Shown here: piece after piece, positions 1-10,187 of the stretch
Layout of the letters: each line of letters opens with the position of its first letter
Position numbering within the stretch: the stretch's first letter is position 1
Assembly: GCA_028687755.1 (NCBI GenBank)
Contig: JAQTZL010000002.1
Location: forward strand, 336,459-400,458
DNA length: 64,000 bases
Source of the DNA: Candidatus Nanopelagicales bacterium
GTDB taxonomy: Bacteria > Actinomycetota > Actinomycetes > S36-B12
Direction of reading: 5' to 3'
The notes under the pieces: model-generated
The model's database searches: none
What the model saw: only the letters and a program-made list of their open reading frames with translations
What the model was told of the DNA's origin: nothing
Translations under genes and position numbers: made by a program

Positions 1-1
1 T

Positions 2-2398
2 GCGGTTGGGGATCCTGATCAATCGATTTATGGATTTCGTGGCGCCGACCTTGGTGGCATCTTGCGCTTCCCAGAAGAATTCGGCAGCGCGAATGCACCG
101 GCACCGATTGTGGTGTTGCGTCATACCCGACGGTTCGGTCCGCAAATCCGTGATGCAGCAACGCGCATCATTGAAAAGGTTCGTCTGACGCACATTGATC
201 CGCAATTACTCGCGGCGCATCGCAATCCGGTTTGTGAAGGTGAATCAACGCCTGATGCAATCCGTGTTGAAGCCTTTGATAGTGATTTAATGCGATCAGC
301 CGGAATTGCGGCTCAGATGCGCACGATGCATTTACATCAGGGTGTGCCGTGGTCACAGATGGCTGTGTTAGTTCGCAACAGTCAAGACATCGCTGGAATA
401 CAACGAGCACTCGTGCAGGCCGGTGTTCCGGCTGCTATTGCAACGGATGAAATTCCATTGCGAGCCGAGCCAGCAATTGCGGTGCTGTTGCGAGCCTTGG
501 AAGTTGCCGTGCGCCCAAGTGCGGTATCTAGCGCTGATGCACTCGAGCTGGTGAGCGGCCCGCTCTGCGGCGTAGATCCAACGCGGTTACGTGCGCTGGG
601 TCGCGCTTTGCGTTTACAGGCGCGTAAGGATGACCCAACTGTCACGCCGGCTCCCGCCGATGAATTGCTTCGTGACGTATTACGAGGAACTAGGTCACTT
701 CCTGACGATGAAAAACTCGTTGACATCAACGCAACCTTGCAGCAATTCATGAAATTGATGAGCGATGCACATCAGATGATCGAACGCGGTGCGGCGCCCG
801 CAGAAGTGCTGTGGTTGTTGTGGTCAGGTCAATGTGCTGATCGCACGCGCGCGCATGGGTGGCCAGATCGCTTGCGCAGACAAGCCCTTGATGGTTCCCG
901 GTCTGCTGATCACGATGTTGATGCAGTGATGGCGCTATTCGATGCTGCTGAACGTGCTCAACAGCGCTATCGCGGTGTGGTTGGCGTTCGCAACTTCGTC
1001 CTTTCACTTCAAGAGCAGCATCTTGCGGCTGAGCCTGTGTCTGAACGAGGTGTGCATGGAGATGTGGTGCGTGTGCTCACCGCTCACCGTGCCAAGGGTC
1101 AAGAGTGGGATGCGGTGTGGATTGCTGGCACCCAAGAAGGGCAATGGCCAGATCTTCGCCCACGTGGCAGCGTGTTGGAATCTGATCGCTTAACTGCGCA
1201 AGGAGTTGGTCCTGCTTTGAGTGCCAGTGCATTGCTGGCTGAAGAACGGCGCTTGATGTATGTGGCCCTCACGAGAGCGCGACGCCAATGTGTGATCACC
1301 ACATTGCAAGTTGCTGAAGATTCTGGAACGCAACCAAGTCGTTTCTTGAATGAACTTGAAGTGCCATGGGTGCAGCCGGATCGACGCCCTCGTTACACAA
1401 CCTCACTGGCAGCGCTTGTCGGTCAGTTGCGAGAGATTGCAGCCGACCCACAGCGCTCGCCGGCAATTCGCCATGCAGCGCTGCGTAAGTTGGCCGATTT
1501 GGCTGACGTCTTTGACGATGAAGGCAGCTCGCTTGTTCCTGCCGCCGATGTAACTCGATGGTGGGGCATGCGGGAAGTGAGTCATCGCGATGCACCTATG
1601 CGTGATGAAGCCAAACCCGTGCATTTGTCAGGAAGCGCGATTGACTCCATTGAAGCCTGCCCACTGAAGTGGTTCTTGGAGCATGATGTGCATGCTGAAG
1701 TGCCGCGTGGTGAAGCGACGAAATTTGGCAGCGTGATTCACGCGGTTGCCGATTACGTAGCAAAAGGTGAGGTACCCCAAGATCTCGATGCGGCTGATGC
1801 CTGGATTGATCGTGTCTGGCGTGACTTGCGATTTGAAGCACCCTGGCAAAGTGCGGCGGAACGAGCCATTGCTCGTGAGGCCATTGCTCGTTTCTTGAAC
1901 TATCACTTGGCGGCATCGCGCACGCTCATAGCTACAGAAGGCGAATACACCGCTGTCATCGAAGTACCAACACCTGATGGTGGAACTGCTGAAGTGCAGC
2001 TACGTGGCTTCATCGATCGTGTTGAACAAGATGGCGATGGCAAATACCTGCCCATTGATCTTAAGAACATGAAGAAGCCGCCCGGCGATAAAGAAATCCC
2101 TGAGCATGCTCAGTTGGGCGTGTATCAACTGCTGTTGCGCCAAGCGGGCTATGAAGTCGGCGGGGCGGCCCTCGTGCAGTTGCGTGCCGATGAAAAGGGG
2201 AGTGCTGAGTTTCCCAAGGTGCAAAAGCAAGATGCTTTGCCCGAAGAATCGCCAACCTGGATTGAACTCAAGCTTGGTGATGCAGCACAAACCTTGCGTG
2301 ATGAGGCCTTTGATGCTCGTGAAAATGATCTTTGCAAGTTCTGCGCCTATCGCACGAGTTGCCCGACGCAAAAGCAAGGCAAGCAGGTGGTGTCATGA
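2..2398 (+). CDS. adnA: AdnA-like helicase-nuclease subunit (5' end outside window)
   Basis: This is the C-terminal 798 residues of a UvrD-family helicase with a RecB-type nuclease domain; the reading frame is open from base 2, so the gene begins before the window. The first residues are the helicase motif GDPDQSIYGFRGAD. Further on are LTAHRAKGQEWD and ERRLMYVALTRAR, the late superfamily-1 motifs. The last third carries the nuclease: ACPLKWFLEHD, the GFIDRVE and PIDLKN catalytic region, and terminal cysteines CKFCAYRTSC. With the first cysteine these fit an AddB-type iron-sulfur clasp. It overlaps the next gene by 4 bp (ATGA). In mycobacteria AdnA and AdnB form a heterodimer that resects double-strand breaks. 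The assignment rests on these domains plus the order adnA-adnB-nudC-mrx1-uvrD2. Confidence 0.9.
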   Translation, partial: AVGDPDQSIYGFRGADLGGILRFPEEFGSANAPAPIVVLRHTRRFGPQIRDAATRIIEKVRLTHIDPQLLAAHRNPVCEGESTPDAIRVEAFDSDLMRSAGIAAQMRTMHLHQGVPWSQMAVLVRNSQDIAGIQRALVQAGVPAAIATDEIPLRAEPAIAVLLRALEVAVRPSAVSSADALELVSGPLCGVDPTRLRALGRALRLQARKDDPTVTPAPADELLRDVLRGTRSLPDDEKLVDINATLQQFMKLMSDAHQMIERGAAPAEVLWLLWSGQCADRTRAHGWPDRLRRQALDGSRSADHDVDAVMALFDAAERAQQRYRGVVGVRNFVLSLQEQHLAAEPVSERGVHGDVVRVLTAHRAKGQEWDAVWIAGTQEGQWPDLRPRGSVLESDRLTAQGVGPALSASALLAEERRLMYVALTRARRQCVITTLQVAEDSGTQPSRFLNELEVPWVQPDRRPRYTTSLAALVGQLREIAADPQRSPAIRHAALRKLADLADVFDDEGSSLVPAADVTRWWGMREVSHRDAPMRDEAKPVHLSGSAIDSIEACPLKWFLEHDVHAEVPRGEATKFGSVIHAVADYVAKGEVPQDLDAADAWIDRVWRDLRFEAPWQSAAERAIAREAIARFLNYHLAASRTLIATEGEYTAVIEVPTPDGGTAEVQLRGFIDRVEQDGDGKYLPIDLKNMKKPPGDKEIPEHAQLGVYQLLLRQAGYEVGGAALVQLRADEKGSAEFPKVQKQDALPEESPTWIELKLGDAAQTLRDEAFDARENDLCKFCAYRTSCPTQKQGKQVVS

Positions 2399-5300
2399 GT
2401 CGTGAACTGACACGTCAGCAAGTTAATGCAGTGATGGGCGGGGGTTTTGAGTTCAGCGAAGAGCAGTGGGCAATCATTAGTGCTCCCCTTGAGCCATTCG
2501 TCGTTGTTGCAGGTGCAGGATCCGGTAAAACCACATCAATGGCTGCCCGCGTTGCCTTCTTGGTGGGTAGTGATCATGTAGCCGCGGAACAAGTACTTGG
2601 ACTGACCTTCACGAATAAGGCTGCAGCATCCCTTGGTGCAAGCATGCGCAAGGCGTTGCGCAACCTTGAAGCCAACGGGCTACGCCCTACTGGCCCTGAT
2701 CTTGGCGAGGATGAAAGTGTTGCTGGCGAACCGTCAGTTCAGACGTATAACTCCTTCGCATCACGAATCCTCAGTGAGCACGGCATTCGACTTGGTCGTG
2801 AACCAGGCGCTCGATTACTCAATGAAGGTTTCCGTGAACAGTTGGCTTATCGCGTGGTGTGTTCAAGTGCATTGCCACTTGAAGAATTTGGTAAAGGTCC
2901 AGATTCCTTAACCAAAGACCTCCTTAGTCTTGACGACCAGTGCAGTGAACTTGATATCACTCCTGAGAAGTTGATCGAGTGGGATACCCAACTCATCAAC
3001 GACATGAATGGTGTTGAGCTATCCGGCGGAAAGTTCCTGAAGAACGCTGCTGAGATTCGTGAGACCGCAAAGAAGCGCCGTCATTTGGCACGTCTGGTCC
3101 TGGAATGGCGCGCAGCTAAAGAGCGTCACGATGTTATTGATTACACCGACCAAACGCGCCTTGCCTTGGAGTTAGTACGTCGATTCCCTGAGGTTGGTCA
3201 AAGTGTGCGTGAGCATTTCCAAGTGGTGCTCCTTGATGAATATCAAGACACCTCAATTGCGCAGCGCAAGTTATTGCAAGCGCTGTTCCCTGATGGGCAT
3301 GCAGTCACCGCAGTCGGTGACCCGTGTCAGGCTATTTATGGCTGGCGTGGAGCAAGCGTTGACAACATTGACAATTTTGATCAGCACTTCCCAGCCATTC
3401 GTCAAGGGAAATTGGTGCCTTCGGCACGCTTCAAGTTGAGTGCGAACCGCCGATCTGGTTACAACATTTTGAAAGTCGCCAATGATCTGTCGCGCGGCTT
3501 GCGTGATTTCCACACCGGCATCGAAGAGTTGCAATGGGCGGATTCAGATAAGGGTGCTGGCTTAGTCACCATCGGGATGTTTGAACGTTCATCGGATGAG
3601 CGTGCCTGGGTCGTGGAGCGCATTGCCAATATTGGTGAAGGTCTGCAAGGCAAGTGGGGCTCAATCGCAATTCTGGCCAGCAATGGCAAAGAATTAGCCG
3701 CCTTTGATCAGTTACTCCAACAGCGCGGCATTCCCACCCAATTGCATGGCGCAGCGGGATTACTGAATCAACCAATCGTGATTGATGTGCGCAGCATGCT
3801 GCAGGCAGTTGTCGATCCCATTGCCAACGGCGCTCTTGTGCGGTTACTCAGTGGCCCTCGCTGGGCCATTGGCGCTCGGGATTTATTTGGTTTGGGTCAT
3901 CGTGCTCACGTACTGGCACGCGGTGATCAAACGGCGAGCCCACAAACCGTTGCGCAAGCCCTGGACGCAGCTGTCGCTGGCGCTGATCCTGTTGAAATGA
4001 CATCACTGAGTGATGCCACCATGGATCTCGGTGATCTTTCGAAGTATTCACCCGAAGCGGTGCATCGGTTTGCTGAGTTTGGCGAGGAGCTTCAATATCT
4101 ACGTCAGTATTCCGCGGAACCACTTCCTGAATTTCTCACCCGAGTGCTTCGTGTTACGGGCCTAGACGTTGAACTGGCAATGGCAAGTGCACAAACACAG
4201 TTGGCCTGGATGACCTTCGCAAAGTTGGCTGCAGAATTCACTGATCTTGACGGTCGTTCGACGGTCAGTGCTTTCTTGCGGCGCTTAAGTGATGCGGAAC
4301 GCTTTGACGTTGATCTCAAGGTTGATGTGGTCCAACGCACTGATGCAGTGCAACTCATGACCATTCACAAAGCTAAAGGTCTTGAGTTCCCGGTGGTGAT
4401 TGTTCCTGGTTTTGTGGAAGGCGCGTTCCCTGGCGGTAATTCACGCAGTCGATGGTTGAAGAGCGCATCGGTTATTCCTTGGCACCTGCGCGAGGATAAA
4501 ACGGACGCGCTGGTGAGTTACCCATCGCGTGATCGCAGCCCGTCAACCAAAGAAGTTGATGAGTACATCGAGGTATTGCGCGAGCACGACCTTCTTGAAG
4601 ATCAGCGGTTGGCGTATGTGGCGCTCACTCGTGCAGAGAACACATTGATTGCAACAGGTCACTGGTGGGGCCCAACACAGCAAAAGCCTCGTGAGCCAGG
4701 CAGATACCTCGATCAAGTTCGCATAACGAGTACTGAATTCGATGAAGCCATTGCGCATTGGCATGAACTACCTGAGGATGAAAAGAATCCATATTTAGAA
4801 GAGGTGGAAGGGTTTGCTTGGCCTGCGCCATTGGAGCATCCATTCAAAGTTCGGGAATTGGCGAGGTTGGTTCACGAGGCAAGCTCGCACGTAGTTGCCG
4901 AGTTATCAGAGGCAGAAGCTGCTCTCGTTGCCCAATGGGATGACGACGCGCGCGTGCTGATTGAAGAGGCGCGCAACATGCGTGAACCAGTTGTGGACGT
5001 TGCACTCCCGGCCTCTGTTTCGGCCAGCGTGCTGATTCGTGCCATGCGTGAACCCGAACTTCTTGCCCGCGATCTTGCTCGCCCAATGCCGTCACCAAGT
5101 TCGGCGGCATCATCGCGCGGCACCGCCTTCCATGCGTGGGTGGAAACCCAATACGGGCAACAGTCCTTACTTGATCCCGATGATTTACCGGGCAGTGGTG
5201 ATCAAGACATCGTGAGTGATGAGCAGTTGGTGGAATTAAAGGAAGCCTTCAGTCGCAGCGTATTTGCACATCTGACGCCGGTTGCAATTGAACAACCATT

Positions 5301-5553
5301 CGCCATGGTGATCGGTGGGCGAGTGGTGCGTGGCCGCATCGATGCTGTTTTCTCCACGAATGGTCGCTTCGACGTTATTGACTGGAAAACAGGCAGTGCC
5401 AAATCCGCAGATGAAATGCAGTTGGCGTTGTATCGATTGGCTTGGTCACGTATTGCCAATGTTCCACTTGATCACATTGATGCAGGGTTCTTGATGGTGC
5501 AAAGCGGCGAAGTGCTGCGACCAACACTGCCAGACCTTTCACATCTGACGTAG
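2395..5553 (+). CDS. adnB: AdnB-like helicase-nuclease subunit
   Basis: A 1052-residue UvrD-family helicase with a C-terminal PD-(D/E)XK nuclease, the second subunit of the AdnAB double-strand-break resection machine. Visible motifs in order are Walker A (VVAGAGSGKTTS, about residue 40), Walker B (VVLLDEYQDTS), AVGDPCQAIYGWRGAS, LMTIHKAKGLEFPVV and EDQRLAYVALTRAE. The nuclease has RGTAFHAWVE, then GRIDAVF and the catalytic VIDWKTGS near the C terminus. The start at 2395 is chosen because it makes the ATGA overlap with the upstream subunit, which suggests translational coupling and balanced subunit synthesis. The length is close to mycobacterial AdnB. The gene converges with the acyltransferase 5 bp downstream. 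Confidence 0.93.
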   Translation: MSRELTRQQVNAVMGGGFEFSEEQWAIISAPLEPFVVVAGAGSGKTTSMAARVAFLVGSDHVAAEQVLGLTFTNKAAASLGASMRKALRNLEANGLRPTGPDLGEDESVAGEPSVQTYNSFASRILSEHGIRLGREPGARLLNEGFREQLAYRVVCSSALPLEEFGKGPDSLTKDLLSLDDQCSELDITPEKLIEWDTQLINDMNGVELSGGKFLKNAAEIRETAKKRRHLARLVLEWRAAKERHDVIDYTDQTRLALELVRRFPEVGQSVREHFQVVLLDEYQDTSIAQRKLLQALFPDGHAVTAVGDPCQAIYGWRGASVDNIDNFDQHFPAIRQGKLVPSARFKLSANRRSGYNILKVANDLSRGLRDFHTGIEELQWADSDKGAGLVTIGMFERSSDERAWVVERIANIGEGLQGKWGSIAILASNGKELAAFDQLLQQRGIPTQLHGAAGLLNQPIVIDVRSMLQAVVDPIANGALVRLLSGPRWAIGARDLFGLGHRAHVLARGDQTASPQTVAQALDAAVAGADPVEMTSLSDATMDLGDLSKYSPEAVHRFAEFGEELQYLRQYSAEPLPEFLTRVLRVTGLDVELAMASAQTQLAWMTFAKLAAEFTDLDGRSTVSAFLRRLSDAERFDVDLKVDVVQRTDAVQLMTIHKAKGLEFPVVIVPGFVEGAFPGGNSRSRWLKSASVIPWHLREDKTDALVSYPSRDRSPSTKEVDEYIEVLREHDLLEDQRLAYVALTRAENTLIATGHWWGPTQQKPREPGRYLDQVRITSTEFDEAIAHWHELPEDEKNPYLEEVEGFAWPAPLEHPFKVRELARLVHEASSHVVAELSEAEAALVAQWDDDARVLIEEARNMREPVVDVALPASVSASVLIRAMREPELLARDLARPMPSPSSAASSRGTAFHAWVETQYGQQSLLDPDDLPGSGDQDIVSDEQLVELKEAFSRSVFAHLTPVAIEQPFAMVIGGRVVRGRIDAVFSTNGRFDVIDWKTGSAKSADEMQLALYRLAWSRIANVPLDHIDAGFLMVQSGEVLRPTLPDLSHLT

Positions 5554-5558
5554 TAGCT

Positions 5559-6821
5559 CTACTTTTCCGCAACCTCAATTGGTTCTGCGCCATCAGTTTC
5601 ATGCTTGGCGACAGCAATTGCGGCGCCTGCCTCTTCTGTTGGTGTTGGTCGAACACCAATGAGCTTGCGCATCCATTCGCGCGCAGGTTCTTCAATGAAC
5701 TTCCACATCAGCCAAGCGATCACGAGTGCGCCGATTACTAGGCCAATCACGCCCAGGGTGTAGAGGGCACCGCCATCAATACCAGCAGCCTTCATCCCCG
5801 CGCGCCACAAGCCGAACCACACCAAGTGGGTCATGTAGAGGGAGTAGGAGATAAAGCCACCGAGAACGAGCGTTTGAGTACCAAGGGTTTTGGTCAAGCC
5901 GCGACGTGAAAGTGCAAGCGCGCCAATCCAAGCGATGAGTAATGGAACTAAGAGCAGGTGGAAGTACGGAGGCAGTGGTTCGGCATCCTCGCCAAGATTG
6001 ATCTGAGGTGGTTGGGCGGATGGAAGGTTTGCCAAGAAAACAGTGCCCGCGATGACCAATATTGGCAAGATGATGGTGAGCCAGGTTGCAATGCGTTCGA
6101 CCTTAGGTGCTGGATCACCGGTGAGGCCCGGATGCATGCGTGAAACAACGAGATAGGTAATGCCACCGGCGCAAAATTCGGTGAGCACGCGAATCGTGGA
6201 ACCCCAGTTATTGGTGTAGTAGGAATCCGTCGTGCTGAGGCCGTAAACGATCAACGGAATGAGCACAACGACCCAGGCAACGAGCAATCCCCATGTTGGC
6301 AGCGAGCGGCGAAAGCGCCACAACACCAACACGATGAATGGGAAGAGTAAATACGCCAACCACTCCATTGACAGTGACCATGCGACAAAATTCCATCCGC
6401 GTTGTGGTTGTGATCCCCACTCTTGCACCATGAACAGGTTCTTGATGAAGTCCCAAGGAGTCAGCCAGTCGCGATTCAGAGCATCACCAGTGACCTTGGC
6501 TTGGGCAAACACGGCAAGGCCTGCGACTACCAGCATCACCAAGTGCACGGGGTAGATGCGGCCAAGACGCAACCACAGGAAGAATCCTGAAGTCTTGGTC
6601 TTGAACCTTTCTCCCATGCGTTCCAAATAGGTGTGCGCGAGGATGAATCCAGAAAGTGCGAAGAAGAGATCGACACCTAGACGGCCCACACGGAAGAAGT
6701 CCGAAAGGATGGGAATGCCGACGATCCCAATCTGATCGAGCGGGCCTTGAAGGTGGTAGAGCAACACCCATGCAGCGGCCAAGAAGCGAACGCCGGTTAA
6801 CTGGCGAATAAAGATGTTCAC
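5559..6821 (-). CDS. Acyltransferase 3 family membrane protein
   Basis: A 420-residue polytopic membrane protein of the acyltransferase 3 (OafA/OatA/NodX-like) family, which O-acylates extracytoplasmic glycans or other acceptors. Diagnostic are the N-terminal TGVRFLAAAWVLLYHL (the conserved R..A...V...H pattern), GRLGVDLFFALSGFILAH with the FF.LSGF signature, and about ten hydrophobic helices ending in EPAREWMRK. The GTG start at 6821 is preferred over an upstream one because it begins directly before the family's conserved N terminus and has AGGAG five bases upstream. The C-terminal tail of about 30 residues is charged and probably cytoplasmic. The acceptor is unknown. It is not part of the conserved surrounding gene order, so it is probably a lineage-specific insertion between adnB and nudC. 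Confidence 0.85.
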   Translation of the reverse strand: MNIFIRQLTGVRFLAAAWVLLYHLQGPLDQIGIVGIPILSDFFRVGRLGVDLFFALSGFILAHTYLERMGERFKTKTSGFFLWLRLGRIYPVHLVMLVVAGLAVFAQAKVTGDALNRDWLTPWDFIKNLFMVQEWGSQPQRGWNFVAWSLSMEWLAYLLFPFIVLVLWRFRRSLPTWGLLVAWVVVLIPLIVYGLSTTDSYYTNNWGSTIRVLTEFCAGGITYLVVSRMHPGLTGDPAPKVERIATWLTIILPILVIAGTVFLANLPSAQPPQINLGEDAEPLPPYFHLLLVPLLIAWIGALALSRRGLTKTLGTQTLVLGGFISYSLYMTHLVWFGLWRAGMKAAGIDGGALYTLGVIGLVIGALVIAWLMWKFIEEPAREWMRKLIGVRPTPTEEAGAAIAVAKHETDGAEPIEVAEK

Positions 6822-6878
6822 AAGCACTCCTGTCGAATTCCTAAGCCCTGATCGTGGCACGGCAATAGGCTCACTCCT

Positions 6879-7823
6879 GTGACGAACACCCACCTCTTCG
6901 ATGATCTGTTGTTCACTCGAGCAGGGTTAGACCGGGCTACGCATTTGCGCACCGATGATGAGTTTCTGGCAACGTTGCTCACCGCTCAATCAAAAGCCAT
7001 CTGGGTGCATCGTGGGGAGTCACCATTGGATGTGGATTCCAATGACCACGAACTTGCGGTGATTGATGGTGAACACGTTGCTGCATTTATCGATGGTGAC
7101 CATTCTCGGATCAGTTTCCTTGGCCTTGATGCCAGCGGTAACGCATTCATTGCGGTCCACCTCAACGAGCGCGAGGAACTCAGCGGTGAGCAGTTGTGGG
7201 TGGGATTGCGTGAAGCGCGCAATCTTCCCGACCTACATGCCTCGGCATTCGTTACGGCAGTTGGTCTAGATAACTGGCGAAATAAGCATCAGCGGTGCGC
7301 GGTATGTGGTGACGAGCTCGTGGTGACTCAAGCCGGTTGGACCCTGCATTGCGCGGCTCACGAGATGGATCACTTCCCACGCACCGATCCGGCGATCATC
7401 GTGCTCGTGCGTGATGCTGATGATCGCGCCATGCTTGGGCGTCAAGCAAGTTGGCCGGAGGGTCAAATGTCGACCATTGCTGGGTTTGTTGAACCGGGTG
7501 AATCCGCTGAAGATGCAGTTCGCCGCGAAGTCTTTGAAGAAACTGGCGTGATCATCGGTAAATCAAATGAAGCGCTGACCTATTGCGGAAGTCAGCCCTG
7601 GCCATTCCCGGCTTCGTTAATGCTGGGTTATCAAGCTCTCGCGGAACGCAATGAGATCAACGTGGATCAGCATGAGATTGCTGAAGCGCGGTGGTTCACG
7701 CGTGATGAAATGCGAACAGCATGTGAAAGTGGCGAACTTAAACTTCCGCCAACGACGTCGATCTCAAGGCAACTGATCGAGCGGTGGTTCGGTGAACCAT
7801 TGCCTGGGAACTGGTCACGCTAG
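6879..7823 (+). CDS. nudC: NAD(+) diphosphatase NudC
   Basis: A 314-residue Nudix hydrolase that cleaves NADH/NAD+ (and in characterised members NAD-capped RNA) to NMN and AMP. The Nudix box reads GFVEPGESAEDAVRREV followed by FEETGV, with all GX5EX7REUXEEXGU positions present. The family-specific SQPWPFPASLMLGY motif follows. A zinc ribbon precedes it: CAVC, then HCAAHEMDHFPRTDPA, where the fourth ligand may be His rather than the usual Cys. The start is GTG. It diverges from the acyltransferase and converges with the mycoredoxin gene, overlapping it by 4 bp. Its position after adnB and before mrx1/uvrD2 matches mycobacteria. Confidence 0.93.
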   Translation: MTNTHLFDDLLFTRAGLDRATHLRTDDEFLATLLTAQSKAIWVHRGESPLDVDSNDHELAVIDGEHVAAFIDGDHSRISFLGLDASGNAFIAVHLNEREELSGEQLWVGLREARNLPDLHASAFVTAVGLDNWRNKHQRCAVCGDELVVTQAGWTLHCAAHEMDHFPRTDPAIIVLVRDADDRAMLGRQASWPEGQMSTIAGFVEPGESAEDAVRREVFEETGVIIGKSNEALTYCGSQPWPFPASLMLGYQALAERNEINVDQHEIAEARWFTRDEMRTACESGELKLPPTTSISRQLIERWFGEPLPGNWSR

Positions 7824-8053
7824 AGCGCAGCGAGCTTTTCTTTGACCTGAGCCAGTGATGGGTTGGTCATTGCGGTGCCATCGGTGAACACGATTGTTGG
7901 AACGGTCTGGTTACCACCGTTGACCTGCTCGACTAGCGCTGCAGCGGCCGGATCTTGCTCAATATCGACCTCTTCGAAGGTGATTCCTTCACGGCCGAAC
8001 TGAGCCTTGAGGCGCTGGCAGTAGCCGCACCATGGGGTGCTGTACATGATCAT
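7820..8053 (-). CDS. mrx1: Mycoredoxin (glutaredoxin-like)
   Basis: A 77-residue glutaredoxin-fold protein with the active site TPWCGYC near the N terminus and the cis-proline/substrate motif QTVPTIVF. Mycoredoxins reduce mixed disulfides between proteins and mycothiol in Actinobacteria, using mycothiol as electron donor. The small size, the CGYC motif and the location between nudC and uvrD2 identify it as the Mrx1 orthologue and imply that the organism makes mycothiol. ATG codons at residues 1 and 3 are both possible starts. Divergent from uvrD2 with 46 bp between the starts, so both promoters must sit in this short space. Confidence 0.92.
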   Translation of the reverse strand: MIMYSTPWCGYCQRLKAQFGREGITFEEVDIEQDPAAAALVEQVNGGNQTVPTIVFTDGTAMTNPSLAQVKEKLAAL

Positions 8054-8099
8054 GAGGACACGGTAACCGGTGCAGCAGGTGTCGGACTAGGGCACTACC

Positions 8100-10187
8100 G
8101 TGCGAGGAATGACCCCAGAGTCCATCCTTGAGGCGCTCGATGACGAGCAGCAGGCTGTTGCTGCTGCCGTCCACGGGCCGGTCGTGGTGCTCGCCGGGGC
8201 AGGAACTGGGAAAACCCGAGCCATTACGCACCGCATTGCCTATGCGGCAGCCACAGGCGCGCATGAACCACGCCGCACACTGGCGGTCACCTTCACTACT
8301 CGTGCAGCAGGAGAGATGCGTTCGCGTCTGCGTGAGCTTGGAGTTGAGGGCGTAGGAATACGCACCTTCCACGCAGCGGCCCTTCGTCAACTGCGCTACT
8401 TCTGGCCGCGTCTATCCAGCAATGAATTCCCGCAGTTGTTGCCAAGCAAGGCACGCCTCGTTGCTGAGGCTGCAGCATCGTGTGGACTTTCAACCGATCA
8501 AGCCCTAGTGCGAGATCTTGCATCGGACATTGAGTGGTCCAAGGTTCATGAATTGGAAGCCAGTGATCTTGGGCGCGATCCAAAGTCATTTATACGCACG
8601 TGGAGCATGGATGTTGGCGATGTTTCGCGCACATACGCCGCATACGACGACCTCAAAGCACGCCGCGGCTATTTAGATTTCGAAGATGTACTCCTGGTCA
8701 CAGTTGGTGCGTTGCGTTCGCGCCCAGATATTTTGGATGAAGTGCATCAGAACTATCGATGGTTCACTGTTGACGAATACCAGGACATCAACCCTGTGCA
8801 ACATCGCCTGTTGAATTTATGGCGCGGTGATCGTGACGACGTATGCGTGGTTGGCGATGTCAGCCAAAACATTTACTCATTCACAGGTGCCTCACCCGAT
8901 TTCCTCATCAACTTCCGAAAAGAATTCAAAGATGCTTCTCAAATTGAACTCGTGAATTGCTACCGCTGTGCTGAACCAATTGTTGCCGCAGCAAATGCAG
9001 TGATTGCCCAAGCGTCGACGCCGGCATCACTTCAGTTGCGCGCAGTGCGCGCGGGCGGCGTAAAGCCCGTGGTGAAGGCATATGACGACGATGTTGACGA
9101 GGCCACATCCGTTGCCGAAGAAATCGCAGATTTGATCGCCAAGGGAACCTCAGCTAAAGACATTGCGGTGCTGTTCCGCGTGAATGCGCAATCTGCTGAA
9201 CTTGAATCAGCACTCACCGAACGCGGTGTGCCAATTATGTTGCGCGGTGTTGAGCGCTTCTTTGATAGAGCAGAAGTGCGTGAAGGCGTGACTCGACTTC
9301 GTGGTGCAGCACGTGCTGGTGGAAGTGCAGGAGCGCTCGGCGATGAAGTGCGAGCCGTGCTTGGTGCTGCAGGTTGGGCAGATACTCCACCCAAGGGTGG
9401 CGGAGCTGTACGTGAGCGCTGGGAGTCACTCTCTGCACTTGTTGCCCTTGCTGATGAACATGCTGAACTTGATTTGTCCGCCTTTATTGGCGAACTTGAT
9501 CGACGTGCCGAAAATCAGCATGCACCGGTTGCTGATGCAGTAACCCTTGCTTCCTTGCACTCAGCCAAAGGTTTGGAATGGAGCGCGGTATTTATCGTTG
9601 GTTGCAGCGAAGGGCTATTGCCGCTGCAATACGCCGAAACCGATGAAGCGATTGAAGAAGAGCGCCGTCTTTTCTATGTTGGGGTAACCCGCGCTAAGGA
9701 TCTCTTGCAGTGTTCATGGGCGAAGGCTCGTCAACCTGGTGGTCGATCAAGCCGTCAGCCAAGTCCGTTCCTGCGTGCGTTCAGTGCGAGTGGATCAGCA
9801 GCAGGTGCTTCAGCTCGGGTGCAGTTGGGATCAAATAAGCCGCGCAATGAGCGGGTGCGTAAAGGCCCGGCGAAATGTCGTGTGTGTAATAAGGCGTTAG
9901 TCACTGCCCAAGAGCGCACCCTTGGGCACTGTCACACCTGCCCAGTGGATCGTGATGAACACACCTTTGGCGCCCTTCGCCAATGGCGGTTGTTGCTCTC
10001 ACGTGAACGCGAAGTACCTGCGTACGTCATTTGCACGGATGCGACCTTGTTGGCCATTGCCGAACAAAAGCCTGATTCGCTTGATGAGCTCGCTGAAATT
10101 CCAGGCATTGGCCCGGCCAAGCTGGCTGAGTTTGGTGAAGACATCCTGGGCGTGATCAAGGCCCAGAAATTGCAAAATCCGGTATAA
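8100..10187 (+). CDS. uvrD2: UvrD2-type ATP-dependent DNA helicase
   Basis: A 695-residue superfamily-1A 3'-5' DNA helicase. Motifs are Walker A VVLAGAGTGKTRA (about residue 30), TVDEYQDINPVQ, VVGDVSQNIYSFTGAS, TLASLHSAKGLEWSAVF and EERRLFYVGVTRAKD. After the motor come the paired cysteines CRVC and CHTC and a C-terminal HRDC domain ending in EIPGIGPAKLAEFG. That tetracysteine plus HRDC arrangement is typical of actinobacterial UvrD2, essential in mycobacteria. The listed start is GTG; an ATG three codons later (8109) is an equally good alternative and no strong ribosome-binding site decides between them. The 3' end runs into the 23-bp tandem repeats that precede the next gene. Confidence 0.93.
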   Translation: MRGMTPESILEALDDEQQAVAAAVHGPVVVLAGAGTGKTRAITHRIAYAAATGAHEPRRTLAVTFTTRAAGEMRSRLRELGVEGVGIRTFHAAALRQLRYFWPRLSSNEFPQLLPSKARLVAEAAASCGLSTDQALVRDLASDIEWSKVHELEASDLGRDPKSFIRTWSMDVGDVSRTYAAYDDLKARRGYLDFEDVLLVTVGALRSRPDILDEVHQNYRWFTVDEYQDINPVQHRLLNLWRGDRDDVCVVGDVSQNIYSFTGASPDFLINFRKEFKDASQIELVNCYRCAEPIVAAANAVIAQASTPASLQLRAVRAGGVKPVVKAYDDDVDEATSVAEEIADLIAKGTSAKDIAVLFRVNAQSAELESALTERGVPIMLRGVERFFDRAEVREGVTRLRGAARAGGSAGALGDEVRAVLGAAGWADTPPKGGGAVRERWESLSALVALADEHAELDLSAFIGELDRRAENQHAPVADAVTLASLHSAKGLEWSAVFIVGCSEGLLPLQYAETDEAIEEERRLFYVGVTRAKDLLQCSWAKARQPGGRSSRQPSPFLRAFSASGSAAGASARVQLGSNKPRNERVRKGPAKCRVCNKALVTAQERTLGHCHTCPVDRDEHTFGALRQWRLLLSREREVPAYVICTDATLLAIAEQKPDSLDELAEIPGIGPAKLAEFGEDILGVIKAQKLQNPV